From Mesorhizobium loti (lineage in GTDB: Bacteria > Pseudomonadota > Alphaproteobacteria > Rhizobiales > Rhizobiaceae): a stretch of DNA of 52,886 nt. The translations under genes and the position numbers were made by a program. Location: NCBI RefSeq assembly GCF_003148495.1, contig NZ_QGGH01000001.1, forward strand, positions 1 to 52,886, written 5' to 3'. Of the stretch, positions 46,414 through 52,886 are shown piece by piece. Position 1 is the first letter of the stretch; each line of letters starts with the position of its first letter. A model generated the notes under the pieces. The model made no database searches, was not told the origin of the DNA, and worked only from the letters and a program-made list of their open reading frames with translations.

Positions 46414-46564
46414 CTAATATTCCTCGAGGCGCCGGAAAACCGCCATCTTCATGCCCGGTTCATGTTGGAACCATATGGTGGGTAACTGGTTTGCTGGCGA
46501 AGGGGTTCGCCTTGCAGGAACACTGCCGGGCGGCGGCAATTACGGACCGGAGAGTTTGGCTACC

Positions 46565-48088
46565 ATGTTCCGCACGATCTTGACCCTTTCGGCGCTCGCA
46601 GCCGGGATGTCCTTTTCAGGCGCGTTCGCCGCCCCGACGCAGGACAGCGCACCGCCGATTGTCCGAGTCGCCAATGATGGCGGCATCCTGCTCGCCCAGG
46701 ACGGCAATGTGGACATTTATTACGACGCCAGGGGCAACCGCGTTATCGTCGACGCCGATACCGGCAAGGTCATCGCCATCCAACCGCCGCAGACCCGGCT
46801 CGACCGTCGCGCGTTGCGTCGAGAGACACGTCTGCGCGAGTTGGGCCGCGCCCCCGACGGCAACGACCGCTACTATCTCGACGATCCGGAAGACATGGCG
46901 CGGTTCCGCCGCAAGCAGTTGGAAGAGGAAGGCCGGGTTATCCCGCCGCCGGCGGACGAATACGATCCCTATGGGGACAGTTCCGTGGAAGCCTATCCGC
47001 CTGCACCGCAGGACGATGGCAGCTACGACAACAATTATCCCGACGCGCCGCAGCCGGCAAAGCCGGGTACCATCAAGCGCCAGCCGCTGAACGAGGCCTC
47101 GATAGACCCGGCCCAGCCGGCAGTTCCCACCGAAGAGGCGCTGCCCGCCGACCAGGCGGCTCTGCCGCCGAAGGCTGGCGACAAGACCACTGTTGCCCCG
47201 GCGCTTTCGCTGGGAGCGCGCCAGGATGTCGCCGCACTTCAGGTGCTGCTCGACCGCGGCGGCGCTTCGCCTGGCGTCATCGATGGGCGTTTCGGTTCGA
47301 ATGTCGACAAGGCGCTCGCCGCCTACAACCAGATCACCGGCAGCAATCTGCGATCGACCGACGCGGTCGGCATCCAGGCGGCGCTGGCGCAATCCGGCGG
47401 CGATGCCTTCGCCAACTACACCATCACGCCGGAGGATGCGGCCGGTCCCTATGTCGCCTCGATCCCTGAAGACTACAGCCAGAAGGCGCAGCTCGACCGC
47501 ATGGGCTACACGTCGGTGACCGAGGCGCTGGCCGAGCGCTTCCACATGGACGAGAATTATCTCAAGGCGCTCAACCCGGACGTCAACTTCAATCGCCCCG
47601 GCACGATCATCAAGGTCGCCAATTTCGGCAGGCTGGTCTCGACGCCGGTTGCCCGCATCGTCGCCGACAAGGACAAGAAAGAGGTTTTCGCCTATGATGC
47701 CGGCGGCAAGCTGGTGGCAGCCTATCCCGCCACCATCGGCTCGTCGGATACGCCGTCGCCGTCCGGCACGCATACGGTGTCGCGCGTCGCGCTCGATCCG
47801 AACTACACCTACAACCCCAGCATCAATTTCAAGCAGGGCCAGAACGACAAGGTCCTGACCATTCCGCCTGGCCCGAACGGCCCGGTCGGCTCGGTCTGGA
47901 TTGCTCTGGACAAGCCGACCTACGGCATCCACGGCACGCCGGATCCATCGAAGATCGGCAAGACCGAAAGCCATGGCTGTGTGCGCCTGACCAATTGGGA
48001 TGCGCGGGAACTGGCGAAACTCGTTTCGCCCGGTGTCACGGTGGAGTTTGTCGGCGGACCTTCAGCCGATGACCTTGCGCAGCAGTGA
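46565..48088 (+). CDS. Exported L,D-transpeptidase (YkuD) with peptidoglycan-binding and LysM-like modules
   Basis: A 507-residue periplasmic enzyme that links peptidoglycan stems or attaches proteins to them. A signal peptide (residues 1-22, AFA-APT) is followed by an acidic, Pro-rich linker, a PG_binding_1-like domain (about 225-290, DVAALQVLLDRGGASPGVIDGRFG), a LysM-like segment (SVTEALAERFHMDENYLKALNP), and the YkuD domain. The catalytic site is His470-Gly-Cys472 (SHGCVRL), preceded by IHGTPDP. Rhizobia depend on L,D-links. ATG 46565 lies after CGGAGAG. Its 3' end overlaps the TMEM175 gene by 27 bp on the other strand. Confidence 0.92.
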   Translation: MFRTILTLSALAAGMSFSGAFAAPTQDSAPPIVRVANDGGILLAQDGNVDIYYDARGNRVIVDADTGKVIAIQPPQTRLDRRALRRETRLRELGRAPDGNDRYYLDDPEDMARFRRKQLEEEGRVIPPPADEYDPYGDSSVEAYPPAPQDDGSYDNNYPDAPQPAKPGTIKRQPLNEASIDPAQPAVPTEEALPADQAALPPKAGDKTTVAPALSLGARQDVAALQVLLDRGGASPGVIDGRFGSNVDKALAAYNQITGSNLRSTDAVGIQAALAQSGGDAFANYTITPEDAAGPYVASIPEDYSQKAQLDRMGYTSVTEALAERFHMDENYLKALNPDVNFNRPGTIIKVANFGRLVSTPVARIVADKDKKEVFAYDAGGKLVAAYPATIGSSDTPSPSGTHTVSRVALDPNYTYNPSINFKQGQNDKVLTIPPGPNGPVGSVWIALDKPTYGIHGTPDPSKIGKTESHGCVRLTNWDARELAKLVSPGVTVEFVGGPSADDLAQQ

Positions 48089-48694
48089 ACTCCGAAGTGC
48101 GGCGGCATAGACCAACTGCACGATCAGAATGAAGCCGATGCCGAGCAGTGGACTGATGAGTGAGAGTGCGGCGCCGAGCGCCCACAGGATCTGCGCCTTG
48201 ACGATGCGCAGATAGACCGTGCGTTTGGTCTCCGCGTCGACATCCTCTGCCACGAAGCCGTTTTTCTCCGCATAGCGCCAACTGGCGAACAACGTGACGC
48301 CGAGCATCAGCAGATTGAGCCAGTAGACCAGCACCGCGGTTCTGAACTCGAGGAAGTCGGCCAGCAGGTCGGTCGAGAACGGCAGCAGGGCGATGAAGGC
48401 GAGAAAGCAGAGGTTCAACGTGGCAAGCCGTCTGTCGGACTTGGCGATCAGACCATGCTGCGCCTGCTGGCCAAACCAGAAGATGGTCAGCGTCAGGAAG
48501 CTCAAGGCATAAGTCAGGAAACGCGGCGCCAAGGCAGCGATCGCGGCAAGCAACTCGCGTTCGGAATGGATCGCCTCGTGCGCCGGCACCCTGATTTCGA
48601 GAACGATCAGGGTGAGCGCGATGGCGAACACGCCGTCGGTGATGCCGACGATACGGCCGCGTCCCTCCGCCGATGCTTCAAGTGGCCGCTTCAT
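48062..48694 (-). CDS. TMEM175-like potassium channel (DUF1211)
   Basis: A 210-residue membrane protein with about six hydrophobic segments. Segment 1 has the filter-helix motif GRIVGITDGVFAIALTLIVLEI, the bacterial TMEM175 signature (usually RxxxFSDGVxAIAxTL); the Ser of FSD is Thr here. Bacterial members form tetrameric K+ channels. Start ATG 48694 fits the family. It converges with the YkuD gene with a 27-bp overlap of coding ends. Confidence 0.85.
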   Translation of the reverse strand: MKRPLEASAEGRGRIVGITDGVFAIALTLIVLEIRVPAHEAIHSERELLAAIAALAPRFLTYALSFLTLTIFWFGQQAQHGLIAKSDRRLATLNLCFLAFIALLPFSTDLLADFLEFRTAVLVYWLNLLMLGVTLFASWRYAEKNGFVAEDVDAETKRTVYLRIVKAQILWALGAALSLISPLLGIGFILIVQLVYAAALRSSLLRKVIG

Positions 48695-48849
48695 CGATGT
48701 CTCCCCGCCTGCACCTTTTCCAGAAAACCTAGCATGGCTGCCGCCGTTTGCATCCAGATAGGGAGCGACCCTGGCCGACGGGCTGGTTTCAGTGACTGCA
48801 AGCCACTGGCTGGTTGTTGCCGGTGCACTGGAGGTCTAAGCAAGGTTCC

Positions 48850-50409
48850 ATGCATTCACCCAGCGAAGCCGCCGCCGTCCCGCTGACCAGCCCGGTCACG
48901 AATGGAACGTTCTGTCCGCAATCGCAGCGGCGATTCGTGCTGATCGCGGCAATCCTGGCCTCGGCGCTCGGCTTCATCGACGGTTCGATCCTGGCCATCG
49001 CCACGCCGGCGATCCGCGTCAACCTCAGCGCCAGCCTGGCCGAGGCCCAGTGGATTTCCAATGCCTATGCATTGACGCTCTCGGCGCTGATCCTCGCCGG
49101 CGGCGCTGCTGGCGATCGATTCGGCCTCCGCCGCGCCTTCGTGGCGGGCATTGCGTTGTTCATTGTCGCTTCGCTTGCCTGTGCGCTGGCGCCGAATGCG
49201 GTGGTGCTGATCGCATTTCGTGCCGTCCAGGGCATTGGTGCGGCGATCATGGTGCCGGGCAGCCTCGCCATCATCGCCAAGGCCTACCCGAAAAAGGAAC
49301 GCGGTCGCACCATCGGAATCTGGGCGGCTGCTTCGGCGCTGACCACGGCACTTGGTCCGGTGCTCGGCGGCTTCGTGCTGTCGGCTTTCGGCGACGGCAT
49401 CTGGCGAGCGATCTTCGCCATCAACCTGCCGCTCGGCCTGATCTCGATCTATCTGCTGCTGGCCAAGGTTCCAGCCGACGCGCCGACGGAGAAACGCAGC
49501 CTGGATCTCGGCGGTGCCGCGCTCGCCACATTGGCTTTCGGTGCGCTCGCATACGGGCTGACCTCGATGAGCGCCAGCGGCGAGGGCCATATGGCCGGGC
49601 CGAGCATTGCCGCCGGCGTCGTTTTGCTGGCTGTCTTCATCGTCTTCGAGCTCCGGCAGCGCGAGCCGATGATCGACCTCAGCCTGTTTCGCGTCGGCGC
49701 TTTCGCCGGCGCCAATGTCGCGACGTTCTTCCTCTATTTCGCACTGTCGGCCAATCTTTTCTATCTGCCGATGCTGCTGATCGCCGGCTGGGGACTGAGC
49801 ACGGCCGAGGTCGGCTTCATCTTTCTGCCCCTGTCGGCGTCGATCGCGCTTTTGTCTGGACCGGTCGGCCAGCTATCGGACCGGATCGGCCCGCGCTTTC
49901 CGATCGCCTGCGGCAGCCTCGTCGTAGCTTTCGCCTTTGCCGGACTTGCCTTGCTCACCCGTGCCGGAATCCACAATTTCTGGACAGGAACATTCCCGCT
50001 GATGGCGCTGATGGGGCTCGGCATGGCGCTGGTCGTGTCGCCATTGTCGACGGCGATCATGACGGCGGTGGAAGACAAGGATACGGGTGCGGCCTCCGGC
50101 ATCAACAATGCCGTCTCGCGCATCGGCGGTCTGATCGCGGTGGCGGCGATGGGTTCGCTCGCCGCCTGGGTCTACGCGAATGCACTGGATGGGAATGCAA
50201 CGCCCGGCGTGCCAGGCTTTGGCGAACCGGCGACGGTTGGACTTGCGCCCACCGTCGATGCGGCAAGGCTCGCCGCCAGCGACACTGCGTTTTCCGCCGT
50301 CTCTTCGGTGACCGCGCTGCTTTGCCTGCTTGCGGCTGTCATCGCCTGGACGACCATTTCCGGTGAGCGGCTGCCATGGTCGCGGCGTGTCGAGAATCCG
50401 CAAGGCTGA
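48850..50409 (+). CDS. DHA2-type MFS multidrug transporter (EmrB/QacA family)
   Basis: A 519-residue inner-membrane protein with 14 predicted helices. The MFS motif A-like loop AGDRFGLRRAF and motif C GPVLGGFVL are present, along with the first-helix signature LGFIDGSILAIATPAI of DHA2 transporters. It probably exports drugs or toxic metabolites. No membrane fusion partner or regulator is adjacent. It is divergent from the TMEM175 gene across 155 bp and converges with the M23 peptidase gene (29-bp gap). Confidence 0.92.
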   Translation: MHSPSEAAAVPLTSPVTNGTFCPQSQRRFVLIAAILASALGFIDGSILAIATPAIRVNLSASLAEAQWISNAYALTLSALILAGGAAGDRFGLRRAFVAGIALFIVASLACALAPNAVVLIAFRAVQGIGAAIMVPGSLAIIAKAYPKKERGRTIGIWAAASALTTALGPVLGGFVLSAFGDGIWRAIFAINLPLGLISIYLLLAKVPADAPTEKRSLDLGGAALATLAFGALAYGLTSMSASGEGHMAGPSIAAGVVLLAVFIVFELRQREPMIDLSLFRVGAFAGANVATFFLYFALSANLFYLPMLLIAGWGLSTAEVGFIFLPLSASIALLSGPVGQLSDRIGPRFPIACGSLVVAFAFAGLALLTRAGIHNFWTGTFPLMALMGLGMALVVSPLSTAIMTAVEDKDTGAASGINNAVSRIGGLIAVAAMGSLAAWVYANALDGNATPGVPGFGEPATVGLAPTVDAARLAASDTAFSAVSSVTALLCLLAAVIAWTTISGERLPWSRRVENPQG

Positions 50410-50438
50410 GAAACCAGAAAGGCTAAAAAGCCGACGGA

Positions 50439-52478
50439 TCAACCGTCGATCTTGGCGCTCGCTACTTTCAGCGAATCGCTGTCTTCCTGCTTCAGCAGGT
50501 CGTCGATGCGCTCGCGTTCACGCTTGAAGGCGACGAGGTCATCGCCCTTCAGCACCTTGCCGACCGGCAGCCGGACACGCATCGAATCGACCTTGGTGCC
50601 GTTGACGATCAGCTCGTAGTGGAGATGCGGACCGGTGGAGAGGCCGGTCTGGCCGAGATAGCCAATAACCTGGCCCTGGCGCACGCGCACCCCGGGTTCG
50701 ATGCCTTTGGCAAAGGCGCTCTGGTGATTGTAGGACGTCTCATAGCCATTGGCATGGCGCAGGATGATCTGCTTGCCGTAGCCGCCGGCCCAGCCCGCCT
50801 TCTCGACGACGCCGTTGCCGGCTGCGATGATCGGCGAGCCGATAGGAGCGGCCCAATCTGTGCCGGTGTGCATGCGGACATAGCCGAGGATCGGATGTTT
50901 GCGGGCACCAAAGCCAGAGGTAAATCTGCCGTTGGGCAGCGGGTTGCGCAGCAGGAACTGCTCAGCGCTTGAGCCGTCCTGGTCGAAATAGTCGGTGCTG
51001 CCGTCCTGCATCTGAAAGCGGTAGAAGTTGCGCGTCGTGCCGCCGAACGTCGCCGAGACATACAGAAGTTCCGAATCGTCGGAAGTCTGGTCGTCGCCGT
51101 CCGGCTGCGAGAACAGCACTTCGAGGCGATCCGCAGGATTGAGACGTGACTGGAAGTCGACGCCGGACGCCAGCAACTTGATCAGCCGCTGCGTCATCGC
51201 CTTGGACATGCCGTAGGAATAGGCGGTGCGGTAAATGCCGTCATAGATGTTGGGCAGATTGCCGCGCACCACCACCGGCGCCGACGAATCATCGAAGGCC
51301 GTCAGCAATTCGGGGTTTGGATCCGGCTCCTGCGAGGGCACATACTGGCCGCGATCGTCGAGCGCGATGGTGACGATGTGCTGGGTCCGGTCGTAGACGC
51401 TGGTGCGCACGACCTTGGCGGCATCGCCGTGAACCTCAAGGCCGACACGCAGCACGGTTCCGGCTTTGAGCGCCGTCGCGTTCAACAGCTTGGCGATGGC
51501 TTCGGCCATGCCGGTGGCGTCTTCACCCGTGTAGCCCGAATCTGCAAAAGCCTCGGTGACGTCGAGATCCTTGGTGAAGGGGATGATTTCCTCGGCGAAG
51601 GCCGGCGCCTGGTCGTCGGCGGTGGCGCGCGGCGCCACCGAGACGTTTTCCGGCACGATCTTGACGTCGTAGGAGCCTGCCATGCTCTCGGCAAAGGCTT
51701 CGCCGAATCGCTGCGGGTCGACATAGTGAAGTGAAGCGACCTGCACGGCGCCGTCGCTGAGGTCGGTGCCGGCTTCGCGCACCACCTTTTCCACCTCGTC
51801 GGCGGACAGGTCGCTCTTTTCATCGAAGGAAGCCGTCGAGATCGGGAAATCGACGGTCTTCAGGCTCATCTCGCTTTCGACCTTGGCGCCATAGATCTGG
51901 CCGGAAGCGGCAGAGGCTGTCGCCGGCTGAGCACTGTCGTCGCTGTCGTCGCCGAACACCTGCATCGGATCAAAAGGCGGGTAGGCGCGGCTGGTGGTGT
52001 GGCCGGCGGCGAGCGCCATCTTGATCTGCACGAAAGGCATGGTGTGGATAACGTCGCGGTCGCCGACCTTGGTAACCATCGACACTTCCATGCGCCGACG
52101 GTCCTTGGCCTTGGCGATCTGACGCGGCGCCACCAGCCTGGTCGTCTTGGCGACTTCGCCGGAATCGCCGTTGCCGGCAAGACTGATCAACTCGGCGATC
52201 TCGGGTGGGGTGGCCAGCTGCTGGCGACCATCAAGAGCGGCGAACAGCGCCACGCCCATCAACACGCTCGAGGTCACACCGGTGAGAAAGGTTCCCGATA
52301 ACCAGCGTGCAGAAACCTCGCGCCGGTCGGGCGGGCCGCTGCGGCCGTCCGCGATAAGCGGCGGCTCGTTGCCGAGTTCGGCTATGACATCTTCCGTGTC
52401 TGGCATCCAGAAAGGCTGCTTCTTCCCCGGGCGGAACGGCTTGTCGCTTTTGTTGTGGCCGTGACATTTGCCTGTCAT
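50439..52478 (-). CDS. M23 family metallopeptidase (peptidoglycan endopeptidase)
   Basis: About 679 residues. A cytosolic N-terminus leads to a single transmembrane helix (about 62-82, SGTFLTGVTSSVLMGVALFA) and a long periplasmic part. The LytM/M23 domain is near the C-terminus (about 530-625): HPILGYVRMHTGTDWAAP (the HxxxD zinc site), YNHQSAF, and HLHYELIVNG. A short helical tail follows. It cuts peptidoglycan cross-links. Start ATG 52478 is used; ATG 52406 (MPDTEDV) is possible. Homologues in rhizobia lie upstream of rRNA operons. Confidence 0.92.
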   Translation of the reverse strand: MTGKCHGHNKSDKPFRPGKKQPFWMPDTEDVIAELGNEPPLIADGRSGPPDRREVSARWLSGTFLTGVTSSVLMGVALFAALDGRQQLATPPEIAELISLAGNGDSGEVAKTTRLVAPRQIAKAKDRRRMEVSMVTKVGDRDVIHTMPFVQIKMALAAGHTTSRAYPPFDPMQVFGDDSDDSAQPATASAASGQIYGAKVESEMSLKTVDFPISTASFDEKSDLSADEVEKVVREAGTDLSDGAVQVASLHYVDPQRFGEAFAESMAGSYDVKIVPENVSVAPRATADDQAPAFAEEIIPFTKDLDVTEAFADSGYTGEDATGMAEAIAKLLNATALKAGTVLRVGLEVHGDAAKVVRTSVYDRTQHIVTIALDDRGQYVPSQEPDPNPELLTAFDDSSAPVVVRGNLPNIYDGIYRTAYSYGMSKAMTQRLIKLLASGVDFQSRLNPADRLEVLFSQPDGDDQTSDDSELLYVSATFGGTTRNFYRFQMQDGSTDYFDQDGSSAEQFLLRNPLPNGRFTSGFGARKHPILGYVRMHTGTDWAAPIGSPIIAAGNGVVEKAGWAGGYGKQIILRHANGYETSYNHQSAFAKGIEPGVRVRQGQVIGYLGQTGLSTGPHLHYELIVNGTKVDSMRVRLPVGKVLKGDDLVAFKRERERIDDLLKQEDSDSLKVASAKIDG

Positions 52479-52799
52479 GGCAGGTGAAGTCAACGAAGCG
52501 CCAGGCTCCGACCGAATTCCCCTCGCGCACTTTTCTTATGGGGCGCTCTACCAGGAGGGGCGGTGCACCTTCTCTGCAAGGCTCATCGCGTATTCCCATA
52601 TAGCGCTCCTGAAAGAGGCACCGCGCCACCGGCGCTGCGCCCTTTCGTTGGCTTTGGTGTCGAACGGCAATGCGGCGGCAATAGGGCTCCTTCGTGGCCG
52701 TCCACTCGTGGTGTCCCGAGTTCCCTTGGGGCAGTCGGCTATCGACAGACAGGGCACGAAATTTCTGTCGCAAAAAGTTCAAAAACTTTGAGATCGCTG
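52479..52799. other. Gene-free stretch before the right-edge promoter
   Basis: About 320 bp with no supported reading frame: possible leftward frames lack family-like sequence and ribosome binding sites. Its right end is AT-rich (CAAAAAGTTCAAAAACTTTGAG, 52771-52792), like the UP-element region of a strong promoter. The M23 promoter must lie within this stretch, but I could not identify it. Confidence 0.5.
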
Positions 52800-52844
52800 T
52801 TGACAGTTCTCGTTGGTGGCGACTATATACGCCTCACCAACGAG
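52800..52844 (+). promoter_or_regulatory. Strong promoter with a palindrome around its -10, probably of an rRNA operon
   Basis: TTGACA (52800-52805) and TATATA (52824-52829) are perfectly spaced at 18 bp. CTCGTTGGTG (52809-52818) and CACCAACGAG (52835-52844) form an exact 10-bp inverted repeat flanking the -10. An A-rich UP-like region precedes it. Such consensus promoters and the following GCGACGAAGAAGTTTGCTTC leader are typical of rhizobial rRNA operons. No RNA gene itself is inside the window. Confidence 0.7.
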
Positions 52845-52886
52845 GGCGGCTCGCCGCTGGCGACGAAGAAGTTTGCTTCTAAGCCT

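Noticed and set aside
52548..52757. Possible small leftward gene of 69 codons before the right-edge promoter
   Set aside because: No recognisable family, no ribosome binding site and irregular composition.

Overview
The window is ordinary, gene-dense, GC-rich chromosome from an alphaproteobacterium of the order Hyphomicrobiales, most likely a Mesorhizobium-type member of the Phyllobacteriaceae. The evidence is the core gene set and its order: a SDR / twin-TM / cobalamin adenosyltransferase / ETF cluster, secA facing a parvulin gene with argJ-GNAT-mutT nearby, comF-grxC-nitrilase-DUF1178-ubiG-lysC-ptsP-prfA-prmC-DUF4167-clpB. The palindromic intergenic repeats are also of a rhizobial kind. I found no phage genes, transposase, integrase or CRISPR array.

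Layout, left to right. 1-2.8 kb, leftward: SDR, HIG1-like twin-TM protein, PduO-type cobalamin adenosyltransferase, rhomboid protease and the first codons of etfB. 2.9-8.5 kb: YihY-type membrane protein, two-way hairpin, EamA exporter, gluQRS, alkA, HNH protein, then dsbB and yqaA. 8.7 kb: tRNA-Leu(CAA) with its promoter. 8.8-10.9 kb: a translationally coupled pair of exported proteins, a creatininase-family protein and a YVTN beta-propeller. 11-13.7 kb: polysaccharide flippase coupled to a FemAB/BioF2-like acyltransferase. 13.9-18 kb: an exported protein of unknown function, a DUF1127-like peptide, a DUF4242 protein and a large AAA/LuxR regulator behind a control region full of symmetric sequence. 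18.2-22.8 kb: secA, parvulin foldase, TetR regulator. 22.9-26.7 kb: exported caspase-like peptidase, argJ, GNAT, mutT. 26.9-27.5 kb: small membrane protein and Flp pilin. 27.5-30.9 kb: BioC/NDUFAF5-like methyltransferase, comF, grxC, omega-amidase-like hydrolase, DUF1178. 30.9-33.1 kb: MarR regulator facing an EamA exporter across twin operators, then a frameshifted flavin reductase. 33.1-36.1 kb: repeat cluster, ubiG, hybrid histidine kinase. 36.3-43.2 kb: lysC, ptsP, prfA, prmC, DUF4167. 43.2-46 kb: clpB with a sigma-32-like promoter and a strong terminator. 46-52.5 kb: YjbR protein, L,D-transpeptidase, TMEM175-like channel, DHA2-type MFS pump, M23 peptidase. The right edge holds a very strong promoter with a palindrome around its -10, probably of a stable-RNA operon starting just outside.

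Much of the content is housekeeping: protein export (secA, parvulin, dsbB), translation termination (prfA, prmC), envelope remodelling (YkuD, M23, flippase), arginine, aspartate-family and ubiquinone synthesis, and stress response (clpB, alkA, mutT). The least conventional parts are the exported creatininase/propeller pair, the symmetric control region before the LuxR gene, and three families of palindromic repeats, one copy of which is nested inside another. I did not see a clearly undescribed multi-gene system and do not claim one.
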